From the NCBI GenBank assembly GCA_050181295.1, contig JBFXDI010000130.1, positions 1-10,917 on the forward strand: 10,917 bases of DNA, in the 5' to 3' direction. The DNA comes from JBFXDI01 sp050181295. Its GTDB lineage: Bacteria; Pseudomonadota; Alphaproteobacteria; Rhizobiales; Aestuariivirgaceae. The notes beneath the pieces were generated by a model. It was not told the DNA's origin, ran no database searches, and worked only from the letters and a program-made list of their open reading frames with translations. Shown piece after piece: positions 1 to 6,572 of this stretch. The translations under genes and the position numbers were made by a program. Every line of letters begins with the position of its first letter. The first letter of the stretch is position 1.

Positions 1-28
1 AGGGGATCAGAAGGACCACTACCGGTTC

Positions 29-66
29 TCCCTCCCCCCTCGTGGGGGAGGGCCGGGGTGGGGGAG
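29..66. repeat. G/C-rich palindromic intergenic repeat upstream of hisZ
   Basis: A perfect 9-bp inverted repeat (30-38 pairing with 44-52, loop CTCGT) is followed by a G-rich tail (GGGGTGGGGGAG). This CCCTCCCCC/GGGGGAGGG pattern resembles a dispersed repeat often seen between genes in alphaproteobacteria; that is from memory, and no second copy is present here. It ends 18 bp before the chosen hisZ start. The in-frame GTG at 58 lies inside it, which argues against that GTG as the hisZ start. No T-run follows on either strand, so a terminator role is doubtful. Confidence 0.6.
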
Positions 67-84
67 CCATGCCCGGGCCGCGCC

Positions 85-1263
85 ATGGCCGGTAGGACGC
101 CGGAGGAGCGCCAGGCCCTCGGCGTCCAGGGCCAGCTCCTCGTCGATCTCTTCGAGCGGGCGGGCTTCTCGCATATCGCGCCCGAGATCCTGCAGCCGGC
201 CGATCTCTTCCTCGATCGTTCGGGCGAGAACATCCGTGCACGGACTTTCGTGTTCACCGATCCTTCCGGCGCCGAGCTCTGCCTCCGGCCCGACTTGACC
301 GTGCCCGCCTGCCGCTACCATCTGAGCCATGCGCCTTCGGCCGGAACGGAAGCGCGATACTGCTATCTCGGACCCGCCTTCCGCTTCCAGCACGGCGGCG
401 CCCCGGCCGGCGCTCCCCCTGAGTTCGAGCAGGCGGGCGTCGAATGGTATGCCGACCAGGACCATGCCGAGGCCGACGCCGAAACGCTGAAGCTCGCGCT
501 TGCCGCCGTCGAGGCGGCGGGGCTTGCCGACTATGGCGTGCGGCTCGGCGACCTCGGCCTCTTCAAGGCGCTGCTGCGGTCGATCCCGATGCCCGAACGC
601 TGGCGCCGCCGCCTCATGCACCAGTACTGGCGGCCGCAGGCCTTCCGCGCCCTCCTCGACACGCTCACCGGCAGGACGCCGAGGCCCCGCAGCTCGATCT
701 CGGCGCTCATCGACGGGATCGCCGCGCACGGGCCGGAGACCGCCGGCCAGCGGGTGGAGCGCGAGCTCGACAGCCGCGGCCTCGCGCTCGTTGGCGGACG
801 CTCGATCGAGGAGATCGCGGGCCGCCTCGCGGAGAAGGCGGCCGACCGCAGCGAGGCGCCGCTGCCCGAGGACGCGGCTCGGCTCTTCGACCGCTATCTT
901 TCGATTGCCGGCCCGCCGCAGGAGGCGCTGAAAGAACTGCAGGCGCTCGCGCAAGGCCTCGGAGAGCCTTTCGGCGATGCCGTCTCCCTCTTCGAGCGGC
1001 GGATGCTGCGCGCGGCCGCGCTCGGCACCGACCTCAACCGCATCGCCTTTTCCGGCGCCTTCGGCCGCAATCTCGAATACTACACAGGCTACATGTTCCA
1101 GATCGAGGTGGCGCGGGAGAACGTGGCGCCACTCATCATCGGGGGCGGCGGCCGCTACGACGAGCTCCTCTCCGACATCGGTTCGCCCGAGCCGGTGCCG
1201 GCGGTCGGATTTGCTCTCTATACGGAGCGTCTGCTTGCCGCCACGCGGGGGCTCGCGCCATGA
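85..1263 (+). CDS. hisZ: ATP phosphoribosyltransferase regulatory subunit HisZ
   Basis: HisZ is a catalytically inactive paralogue of histidyl-tRNA synthetase. It assembles with short-form HisG to give active, histidine-sensitive ATP phosphoribosyltransferase, the first step of histidine synthesis in the cytoplasm. The 392-residue product shows the class II synthetase-like core: CLRPDLTVPACR (about residues 66-77, motif 2-like), EFEQAGVEW (about 113-121), a GAFGRNLEYYTGYMF stretch near residues 325-340 and GGGGRYDELL at 353-362. The ATG at 85 is preferred because the alternative GTG at 58 lies inside a palindromic repeat and would add nine low-complexity residues. No convincing Shine-Dalgarno sequence sits close to the ATG, so the start is moderately sure. 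The stop overlaps the hisG start (ATGA), indicating translational coupling. The family is clear because HisG of the HisZ-dependent type follows directly, which argues against HisS. Confidence 0.93.
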   Translation: MAGRTPEERQALGVQGQLLVDLFERAGFSHIAPEILQPADLFLDRSGENIRARTFVFTDPSGAELCLRPDLTVPACRYHLSHAPSAGTEARYCYLGPAFRFQHGGAPAGAPPEFEQAGVEWYADQDHAEADAETLKLALAAVEAAGLADYGVRLGDLGLFKALLRSIPMPERWRRRLMHQYWRPQAFRALLDTLTGRTPRPRSSISALIDGIAAHGPETAGQRVERELDSRGLALVGGRSIEEIAGRLAEKAADRSEAPLPEDAARLFDRYLSIAGPPQEALKELQALAQGLGEPFGDAVSLFERRMLRAAALGTDLNRIAFSGAFGRNLEYYTGYMFQIEVARENVAPLIIGGGGRYDELLSDIGSPEPVPAVGFALYTERLLAATRGLAP

Positions 1264-1946
1264 TGCGGCCGCTCGTGCTGGCGCTCCCCTCCAAGGGCCG
1301 TCTGATGGAGGGCACCGAAACGCTCTTCCGCCGGGCGGGCCTCGGCTTCTCCCGCGCGGGCGCCAGCCGCGGCTATCGCGGCATCCTCGAGGGCATGGGG
1401 GATGTCGAGGTCGCCTGGCTCCCGGCGGGCGAGATCCCGGACGCGCTCCTTGCCGGCAAGATCGACGCCGGCGTCACCGGCGAGGACGTGCTGCGCGAGG
1501 CGGCCAAAGGGCCGGACGATCCTTTCGAGGTGCTTCTGCGGCTGGGCTTCGGCCCCGCCGACGTGGTGGTCGCGGTGCCCGAATGCTGGTTCGACGTCGC
1601 CGGCATGGCGGACCTCGACGAGGTCTCGGTCGCCTGGCATGCGCGGCACGGCAAGCGGCTCCGGGTGGCGACGAAATACGTGACGCTCACCCGAAAATTC
1701 TTTGCGGCGCGCGGGGTGACGGGCTACCGGATCGTCGAGAGCCTCGGCGCCACCGAAGGCGCGCCGGCCTCAGGGTCGGCCGAGGTCATCGTCGACATCA
1801 CGACCACCGGCTCGACGCTCAAGGCCAACGCGCTGAAGGTCCTGGACGACGGGCTGATCCTCAAGTCCGAGGCGGTGCTCGCCGTGCCCGCGGGCGGGAG
1901 CGGCCGGGCCGCCGCGCTCGCCGCACGGCTGAAGAGGGTGCTGTAG
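1260..1946 (+). CDS. hisG: ATP phosphoribosyltransferase catalytic subunit HisG, short form
   Basis: HisG condenses ATP with PRPP to phosphoribosyl-ATP, the committed step of histidine synthesis. The product is 228 residues, matching the short HisG class that lacks the C-terminal regulatory domain and needs HisZ. Recognisable blocks are LALPSKGRL (7-15), the segment with IPDALLAGKIDAGVTGED (59-76), and the PRPP-binding segment DITTTGSTL (179-187), preceded by E160 and an EGAP turn (166-169). It overlaps hisZ by 4 bp (ATGA at 1260-1263). A second in-frame ATG at 1263 would remove one residue and cannot be excluded. Coupling to hisZ fits equal supply of both subunits. No other his genes are visible in the window. 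Confidence 0.95.
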   Translation: MMRPLVLALPSKGRLMEGTETLFRRAGLGFSRAGASRGYRGILEGMGDVEVAWLPAGEIPDALLAGKIDAGVTGEDVLREAAKGPDDPFEVLLRLGFGPADVVVAVPECWFDVAGMADLDEVSVAWHARHGKRLRVATKYVTLTRKFFAARGVTGYRIVESLGATEGAPASGSAEVIVDITTTGSTLKANALKVLDDGLILKSEAVLAVPAGGSGRAAALAARLKRVL

Positions 1947-1960
1947 CCGCCTTGCTCCTC

Positions 1961-1985
1961 CGTCATTGCCGGGCCTGACCCGGCA
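1961..1985. repeat. REP-like palindrome, GTCATTGCCGGG type, copy 1
   Basis: The stretch starts CGTCATTGCCGGG. It contains a perfect 7-bp stem, TGCCGGG at 1967-1973 with CCCGGCA at 1979-1985, around a CCTGA loop. It lies 15 bp after the hisG stop. There is no T-run after the stem, so it is better read as a dispersed palindrome than an intrinsic terminator, although it could stabilise the hisG mRNA 3' end. Confidence 0.65.
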
Positions 1986-2012
1986 GAGTGAAAGCATTGG
2001 CCTTCCTTCACT

Positions 2013-2040
2013 CGTCATTGCCGGCCTGATCCGGCAATCC
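2013..2040. repeat. REP-like palindrome, GTCATTGCCGG type, copy 2
   Basis: This is a second copy of the preceding palindrome in the same orientation: CGTCATTGCCGG, loop CCTGAT, then CCGGCAATCC. The stem is a perfect 8 bp (2017-2024 with 2031-2038). The two copies begin 52 bp apart, so they form a tandem pair between hisG and the SulP gene. The rest of the 1947-2144 gap shows no gene or clear promoter. Confidence 0.65.
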
Positions 2041-2144
2041 AGCGCCCCAGGCCCTGCCCCGATCCGCCTGCGCCAGAATGCGTCTCGACAGGGAGGCCGC
2101 GGCGGGGATATGGTCACGGCCGTTCCCGCCTGATCGCTCCTGCC

Positions 2145-3839
2145 TTGAGCACCGCCGCTCCGACATCCTCCGGCTCTTCCTTCGAGCTCTTCGTCCCGAA
2201 GCTCGTGACGGTGCTGCGCGAGGGCTACAGCCTTTCCGCCTTCCGCTCCGACGTCATAGCGGGGCTCACGGTCGCCGTCGTCGCGCTGCCCCTGTCCATG
2301 GCGATCGCCATCGCGTCGGGCGCCACGCCCGCCCAGGGGCTCTTCACCTCCATCGTGGGCGGCTTCATCATCTCGGCGTTCGGCGGCTCGCGGTTCCAGA
2401 TCGGCGGACCGGCCGGCGCCTTCATCGTCGTCGTCTCCGCCACCATCTCGCGCCACGGCTATGACGGCATGCTGCTCGCGGCCTTGATCGCCGGCCTCAT
2501 CCTGCTCGTGGTCGGCGCGCTGCGGCTCGGCACCTACATCAAATACGTGCCGCATCCGGTGACTGTGGGCTTCACCTCCGGCATCGCCGTCATCATCGCC
2601 ACCAGCCAGCTCAAGGAGCTTCTCGGGCTGACGCTCGCCGGGTCCGAGCCCGGCCCGTTTCTCGAGAAGATCCCGGCTCTCTGGGTGGCGCTTCCGACCT
2701 TCAACGCTCAGGCCGCGGGACTCGCGACCCTCACCATCGGCCTCATCCTCGCCGTGCGGCGCCTGAGGCCGACCTGGCCCGCCTTCCTCATCGCCGTGAC
2801 CGCTGCGGTGGTCGTGGTCGAGGCGCTAGGGCTCGGGGTCGAGACCATCGGCACGCGCTTCGGCGGCATCCCGCGCTCGCTCCCCGCGCCGGCGCTCCCG
2901 GACCTCTTGCTCCAGAAGATCGTCGCCGTGCTGCCCGACGCCTTCACCTTCGCGCTGCTCGGCGGCATCGAGTCGCTGCTCTCCGCCGTCGTCGCGGACA
3001 GCATGACGGGCCGCCGCCACCGCTCGAACTGCGAGCTCGCGGCGCAAGGGCTCGCCAACGTCGCGGCCAGCATCTTCGGCGGCATCATGGCGACCGGCAA
3101 CATCGCGCGCACTGCCACCAATATCCGCGCCGGCGCCAGGAGCCCGGTGGCAGGCATGCTGCACTCGGTGTTCCTGCTCGGCTTCATGGCGGTGGCCGCA
3201 CCGCTCGCCAGCGACATTCCGCTCGCCGCCCTCGCCGGCGTCCTTCTCGTCGTCGCCTGGAACATGGCCGAGCGGGCGGAGTTCATGACCCTCATCCGCG
3301 CGTCGCGCGCCGACGCGCTGGTGCTGCTCTCGACCTTCGGGCTCACTGTCTTCCGCGACCTCACGGAGGCGATCGTCGTGGGCGTGGTGCTGGGCTCGCT
3401 CGTCTTCATGCACCGCATGTCGGAGGCGATCCAGGTGCAGACGCACACGCCGCTGGTCGAGGAGGACAAGCCCGATTCGGCGAACGGCCGGCCCGGCTAC
3501 GACGCGGAGGTCGCGACCGATCCGGACATCGTCGTGCACCGCATCACCGGAGCCTTCTTCTTCGGCGCCTCGAGCACGGTCGCCGCCGTCCTCGACCGCA
3601 TCAACGTCAGTCCGAAGGCCTTCGTGCTCGACCTCGGCGCTGTGCCCTTCATCGATTCCTCCGGCGCCCACAGCCTGAAGGGCTTCATCGACAAGGCGCG
3701 CCGCAAGGGCGCGGTCGTCTATCTCGCGGCGGCCTCGCCCCGCATCCGCAGCGAGCTCAAGCGGCACGGGGTCAAGCCGCCGCTCGCGCTCTACCAGCCG
3801 ACGGTCGAGGCCTCGGTCGCGGCCGCCCGCAGGCTCTAG
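2145..3839 (+). CDS. SulP family inorganic anion transporter with C-terminal STAS domain
   Basis: Inner-membrane transporter of the SulP/SLC26 family, which moves sulfate, bicarbonate or related anions; the substrate cannot be told from sequence. The 564-residue product has the family's N-terminal signature: PKLVTVLREGY, then AGLTVAVVALPLSMAIAIASG, a GGSRFQIGGPAGAF block and the PHPVTVGFTSGIA block. A run of hydrophobic segments continues to about residue 430. A STAS domain occupies about 459-555, with the FIDSSGAHSL loop at 502-511, where the conserved Ser is a phosphorylation site in related anti-sigma-antagonist proteins. The start is the TTG at 2145: no ATG lies nearby upstream in frame, and the family's conserved N-terminus begins about 15 residues later. 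No good ribosome binding site is seen, so the start is uncertain. No carbonic anhydrase or sulfur-assimilation gene is adjacent to hint at the substrate. Confidence 0.9.
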   Translation: MSTAAPTSSGSSFELFVPKLVTVLREGYSLSAFRSDVIAGLTVAVVALPLSMAIAIASGATPAQGLFTSIVGGFIISAFGGSRFQIGGPAGAFIVVVSATISRHGYDGMLLAALIAGLILLVVGALRLGTYIKYVPHPVTVGFTSGIAVIIATSQLKELLGLTLAGSEPGPFLEKIPALWVALPTFNAQAAGLATLTIGLILAVRRLRPTWPAFLIAVTAAVVVVEALGLGVETIGTRFGGIPRSLPAPALPDLLLQKIVAVLPDAFTFALLGGIESLLSAVVADSMTGRRHRSNCELAAQGLANVAASIFGGIMATGNIARTATNIRAGARSPVAGMLHSVFLLGFMAVAAPLASDIPLAALAGVLLVVAWNMAERAEFMTLIRASRADALVLLSTFGLTVFRDLTEAIVVGVVLGSLVFMHRMSEAIQVQTHTPLVEEDKPDSANGRPGYDAEVATDPDIVVHRITGAFFFGASSTVAAVLDRINVSPKAFVLDLGAVPFIDSSGAHSLKGFIDKARRKGAVVYLAAASPRIRSELKRHGVKPPLALYQPTVEASVAAARRL

Positions 3840-3886
3840 CGTATCTCCACCGCAGCCGCGCTTCCTTGCTGAAGGCGTTCCGCCTC

Positions 3887-3912
3887 TTCATTCCAGCCCC
3901 CGCTGGCATGAC
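3887..3912. repeat. Small REP-like palindrome after the SulP gene
   Basis: A short inverted repeat, CCAGC (3893-3897) and GCTGG (3902-3906) around CCCC, is flanked by TTCATT on the left and CATGACG on the right. This gives the same TCAT...ATGAC outer pattern as the other palindromes in the window. It lies in the 105-bp convergent gap between the SulP gene and the SDR gene. No T-run follows it. Confidence 0.4.
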
Positions 3913-3944
3913 GCAGGGACTGCAGGAGCGCGCAGCACCAACCC

Positions 3945-4739
3945 TCACCCGATCGCGCGGAGCACGCCGCCGTCCACCCGGAGCGCCGCGCCCGTCGTCG
4001 CGGAGGCCTGCGGCGAGCACACATAGACGACCATGCTCGCCACCTCCTCCGGGCTCGCCAGACGGCCGATGATCGAGCTCGGGCGGTGCGTGGCGATGAA
4101 ATCCTTCTCGACCGCCTCCTGGCTCGTGCCCTGATCCTTGGCGATCTTGCCGAAGAAATCGCCGACCCCCTCCGAGCGGGTGGGGCCGGGCAGCACGGAG
4201 TTGACCGTGACGCCGGTGCCGGCGAGCGATTCCGCCAGCCCGCGCGACACCGCGAGCTGCGCCGTCTTGGTCATGCCGTAGTGGATCATCTCGACCGGGA
4301 TCTGGAGCGCCGACTCGCTCGAGATGAAGACCACCCGGCCCCAGTCCTTCTTCCGCATGCCGGGGAGGTAGGCGCGCGTCAGGCGGATGCCGCTCAGGAC
4401 GTTCACCTCGAAGAATTTTCGCCAGTCCGCGTCGGGAATGTCCTCGAACGCCTTCGGCTCGAAGATGCCGAGATTGTTGACGAGGATGTCGGCCGCGGGG
4501 ACCTTCTTGAGGAACGCCTCCACCCCTTCCTCCGTCGAGAGATCGGCCGCGACGCCTTCAAGCTTCGCCTGCGGCGCCTCCTTGCGGATCGCCGCCACGG
4601 CTTCTTCCACCCGCGCCTTGCCGCGACCGTTCACCACGACGGAGGCGCCCGCCAGCGCCAGGCCCTTGGCGATGGCGAAACCGATTCCCGCGGTCGAGCC
4701 GGAAACGACGGCCCGCCGGCCGTGAAGATCGATGATCAT
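3945..4739 (-). CDS. SDR family NAD(P)-dependent oxidoreductase
   Basis: A classical short-chain dehydrogenase/reductase of 264 residues, probably cytosolic. The cofactor motif is SGSTAGIG at 13-20 (Gly14, Gly18, Gly20; Ser replaces the usual Thr). NNLG is at 88-91. The catalytic tetrad is Asn113, Ser141, Tyr154 and Lys158, in the usual spacing (YGMTK). Arg39 after the second beta strand suggests NADP(H), by family analogy. A C-terminal VDGG motif is also typical. It resembles FabG-like reductases, but the isolated position gives no sign of a fatty-acid role, and the substrate is unknown. The start at 4739 puts the cofactor fold close to the N-terminus and has an AGGGA about 10 bases upstream. 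The open frame continues upstream to 5060, but that part is antisense to the neighbouring gene. The gene is divergent from the small membrane protein at 4879. Confidence 0.9.
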   Translation of the reverse strand: MIIDLHGRRAVVSGSTAGIGFAIAKGLALAGASVVVNGRGKARVEEAVAAIRKEAPQAKLEGVAADLSTEEGVEAFLKKVPAADILVNNLGIFEPKAFEDIPDADWRKFFEVNVLSGIRLTRAYLPGMRKKDWGRVVFISSESALQIPVEMIHYGMTKTAQLAVSRGLAESLAGTGVTVNSVLPGPTRSEGVGDFFGKIAKDQGTSQEAVEKDFIATHRPSSIIGRLASPEEVASMVVYVCSPQASATTGAALRVDGGVLRAIG

Positions 4740-4773
4740 GTGCTTTCGTCCCTGGAGAATCCGCCCCGTTGCC

Positions 4774-4787
4774 ATCCCAGATGGGAT
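4774..4787. promoter_or_regulatory. Possible operator palindrome in a divergent intergenic region
   Basis: ATCCCA-GA-TGGGAT is a perfect 6-bp inverted repeat with a 2-bp spacer. It lies 35 bp upstream of the SDR start and about 90 bp upstream of the divergent membrane-protein gene. Short, near-perfect dyads in this position are often repressor sites, but no regulator gene is present and no promoter hexamers are convincing on either strand. It could be chance. Confidence 0.25.
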
Positions 4788-4878
4788 CTGCCGCCCCGCC
4801 CGCCAATCCGACGAATGTCTATGCCCGGTCCGGCGGTTTGGATAGATTCCCGCGCAAGGAGCGAAGGGAGGACCGGGG

Positions 4879-5232
4879 ATGGGCGGCGAGAGCAGGCAGC
4901 CGGCAGGGGCCATAGACGCGACGTTCCGCAACGGCACGATGACGGCGGTCGGCATCGTGCTCGGCTTCTCGCTCGGCTTCATCACCCGCTGGGCCACCGC
5001 GCCCGGCGCCTGGAACCCGGCGGACGTGCTGGCCGTCATCCCGTTGCTCCTGGGCGTCATGCTGCAGACGATCGCGCTCGCCCGGCTGCTCGAGCCCGCC
5101 TGCCTCGAGATGTCCCGCTATCACCGCACCATGACGATCTTCATCTGGGGCCTCGTCCTCACCGCGGCCGGCGTCTCGATCGGCATCCTGCTGGACGTGC
5201 TCGGCGTCCACGACCTCGCAAGCCCGTTGTGA
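4879..5232 (+). CDS. Small membrane protein, three predicted helices, function unknown
   Basis: A 117-residue protein with no family I can name. Hydrophobic stretches at about 21-39, 47-70 and 84-106 suggest three inner-membrane helices. A short polar N-terminus precedes the first, and a basic loop (SRYHRT, about 78-83) separates helices two and three. The start is well supported: AAGGGAGGA at 4865-4872 is a very strong ribosome binding site 6 bases from the ATG. It is divergent from the SDR gene and lies 79 bp before the next + strand gene, so it is probably transcribed from the 4740-4878 gap. The organisation recalls small conserved membrane proteins of alphaproteobacteria, but that is only an impression. 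Confidence 0.8.
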   Translation: MGGESRQPAGAIDATFRNGTMTAVGIVLGFSLGFITRWATAPGAWNPADVLAVIPLLLGVMLQTIALARLLEPACLEMSRYHRTMTIFIWGLVLTAAGVSIGILLDVLGVHDLASPL

Positions 5233-5311
5233 ACCATGTCCGGCGGTCGTTTCCCGTTCGTCATTCGCCTGCTCTAGGATTTCCTCGCCAATCACGGAGG
5301 AGGATCGTCAG

Positions 5312-5599
5312 ATGCGGCATATGGAAGGTTTGAGGTTCGGAGCGGCCGTCCTCGTCGCCGGCGCGATGATTGCGGCGAGCGCCCCGACGCCGGCCGAAGC
5401 GCACGGCAAGGGCGCGCTGGTCGGCGGGCTGATCGCGGGGGCGCTGGTCGGCGGCGCCATCGCGGCATCCGCCAAGAAGCACCACGACCACTATTACTAC
5501 GGCGGGCCGGTCTATCCGGGCCCCGGCTACTATCCCCCGCCGCCGCCGCCCTATGCGCCGGTCTATTGCGGCGTTCCACCCTATCCGCCGTGCTACTGA
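5312..5599 (+). CDS. Small secreted glycine-zipper, Pro/Tyr-rich protein
   Basis: A 95-residue protein with three visible parts. Residues 1-30 form a signal peptide ending AEA, a good signal peptidase I site. Residues 34-52 (GALVGGLIAGALVGGAIAA) carry repeated GxxxG spacing, a glycine zipper that favours helix packing in or on a membrane. Residues 56-95 are His-rich, then Tyr/Pro/Gly-rich, including a run of six prolines and two cysteines (86 and 94). It is therefore likely exported to the periplasm or envelope; the role is unknown. GGAGGAGGA at 5296-5304 gives a strong ribosome binding site for the ATG at 5312; a second in-frame ATG at 5321 is less well placed. The His-rich stretch could bind metal, which is speculative. 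Confidence 0.8.
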   Translation: MRHMEGLRFGAAVLVAGAMIAASAPTPAEAHGKGALVGGLIAGALVGGAIAASAKKHHDHYYYGGPVYPGPGYYPPPPPPYAPVYCGVPPYPPCY

Positions 5600-5631
5600 G
5601 CGCCACGCACCCGCTTTTCCGAAATCCAGAC

Positions 5632-5643
5632 GAGGGATCCCTC
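5632..5643 (+). promoter_or_regulatory. Ribosome binding site embedded in a perfect palindrome
   Basis: GAGGGATCCCTC is a perfect 12-bp palindrome whose left half, GAGGGA (5632-5637), is the only plausible ribosome binding site for the ATG at 5646, at 8-base spacing. With no loop, a full hairpin cannot form in one RNA molecule, but the palindrome could be a protein site. It may equally be chance. Confidence 0.35.
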
Positions 5644-5645
5644 CC

Positions 5646-6080
5646 ATGAGAACATCCTTTGCGCTCGCTGGCCTGGCGAGCCTCCTCATCGCCGCCTCGG
5701 CGCAGGCGCAGGACTCAAAGCCGCAGGTCATGGTCGACGCCATGCCGAAGCCCGCCGACTGCAGCTTCACCAAGGCCATGGTCTGCAAGGCCGATGCGGC
5801 TTGCGAGGAGGCGAAGGCGGTCGGCGACATCCCGCTGCCGGCCCGCGTGCTCGTCCACTACCAGAAGAAGGTCATCGCCGCGACGAGCAGCGAGGGCATC
5901 CCGCATGTCTCCTCGATCGACTCGCTTGCGACTTCCGGCGACAACCTGACGCTCCAGGGCGTCGACGGAGGCGCGGGCTGGGTGCTCCAGACGTCACGCA
6001 CCGAGGACGGGGCGACCTTCACCGCCGTCACGCACGAATCGGTGCTCCTCTCCTTCGGCACCTGCAAGACGCTGGAGTAG
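5646..6080 (+). CDS. Secreted four-cysteine protein, function unknown
   Basis: A 144-residue protein with a clear signal peptide (residues 1-22, ending AQA-Q) and a mature part of about 122 residues, so probably periplasmic or secreted. Four cysteines (39, 47, 53, 140) could form two disulfides. The middle has alternating hydrophobic and polar residues (VLVHYQ, LTLQGV, GWVLQTS, ESVLLSF) suggesting a small beta-rich fold. I do not recognise a named family. The open frame extends upstream to 5553, but the ATG at 5646 is chosen because the signal peptide starts there and GAGGGA lies 8 bases upstream. It is 46 bp after the preceding secreted protein gene in the same direction, so the two may be co-transcribed. 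Confidence 0.8.
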   Translation: MRTSFALAGLASLLIAASAQAQDSKPQVMVDAMPKPADCSFTKAMVCKADAACEEAKAVGDIPLPARVLVHYQKKVIAATSSEGIPHVSSIDSLATSGDNLTLQGVDGGAGWVLQTSRTEDGATFTAVTHESVLLSFGTCKTLE

Positions 6081-6123
6081 CCTCCTCCGAGATACTCCCG
6101 AACGAACCGCCAACAGCAGAAAT

Positions 6124-6543
6124 GTCATCCCGGACGGACCGCAGGTCCGATCCGGGACCTCGCATCCGCCGCTCAGGCGCCAGCCACATCCTGCCAGAGA
6201 TCGCGCCAATCTGGATTGGTCTTCTCGACCAGCTCGATCTTCCAGGCCCGTCTCCACCGCTTCAGGCGTTTCTCGAAGGCGATGGCGTCCTCGATCCGGG
6301 CAAACCCTTGATACCAGACCAGGATCGTGATGCCGTACTTGCTGGTGTGCCCATCGAAGACCCTCTCCCGGTGCTTGAGAACGCGGTTCACGAGGTCGCT
6401 GGTGACACCGACATACAACGCTCCGCAGGGCCGGCTGGCGAGGATGTAGACACAGTAGGTCGGATCGCTGATCATTCAGGTTTCGATGCCCGCGAGGCGG
6501 AGACGAGGTCCCGGCTCTTCGCTGCCGCTCCGGCCGGGATGAC
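6124..6543. mobile_element. Palindrome-bounded repeat unit carrying a GIY-YIG gene (unit 1)
   Basis: The unit begins GTCATCCCGG (6124-6133) and ends with its exact reverse complement CCGGGATGAC (6534-6543). The left end forms a hairpin (6128-6134 with 6151-6157, inner GGACC/GGTCC stem) and the right end a second (6509-6515 with 6533-6539). Left segment 6124-6181 matches 6573-6630 at 55 of 58 bases; right segment 6511-6545 matches 6666-6700 at 34 of 35. The GIY-YIG gene lies between them, and its last codons and stop fall in the left segment. No clear target-site duplication is seen. Calling it mobile is an inference from the copies and termini. Confidence 0.55.
6173..6475 (-). CDS. GIY-YIG nuclease family protein inside a repeat unit
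   Basis: A complete 100-residue, single-domain GIY-YIG protein of the small YhbQ/UPF0213-like class. The two signature strands are CVYIL (8-12) and YVGVT (21-25). Arg31 and His35 follow on the first helix, the probable metal-binding catalytic glutamate is Glu68 in EKRLKRW (68-74), and NPDW at 87-90 is the usual C-terminal block. No key residue appears lost, so a Mg-dependent DNA-nicking activity is plausible by family analogy; for these short proteins the biological role is largely unknown. The start at 6475 fits family length, but the ribosome binding site is weak. The TGA lies inside the left repeat segment. Both ends are bracketed by repeat halves that recur without the gene just to the right, so the gene may be cargo or enzyme of that repeat. 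Confidence 0.88.
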   Translation of the reverse strand: MISDPTYCVYILASRPCGALYVGVTSDLVNRVLKHRERVFDGHTSKYGITILVWYQGFARIEDAIAFEKRLKRWRRAWKIELVEKTNPDWRDLWQDVAGA

Positions 6544-6572
6544 AACGAATTTTTGCCCACATTTCCCAAACC

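Noticed and set aside
69..95. Eight-codon leader (MPGPRHGR) overlapping the hisZ start, as a possible histidine attenuator
   Set aside because: It has only one His codon, the G-rich stretch is too close to be a good ribosome binding site, and there is no terminator/antiterminator structure.
19..954. 311-codon - strand open frame opposite hisZ
   Set aside because: It is a GC shadow frame of hisZ that begins inside hisZ and ends in the repeat upstream of hisZ.
1967..2038. Palindromes after hisG as intrinsic terminators
   Set aside because: Neither stem is followed by a T-run on either strand.
4740..5060. Upstream extension of the SDR open frame
   Set aside because: It is antisense to the well-supported membrane protein gene, and the Rossmann fold begins right after the ATG at 4739. 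An ATG at 4775 is possible but has no better ribosome binding site.
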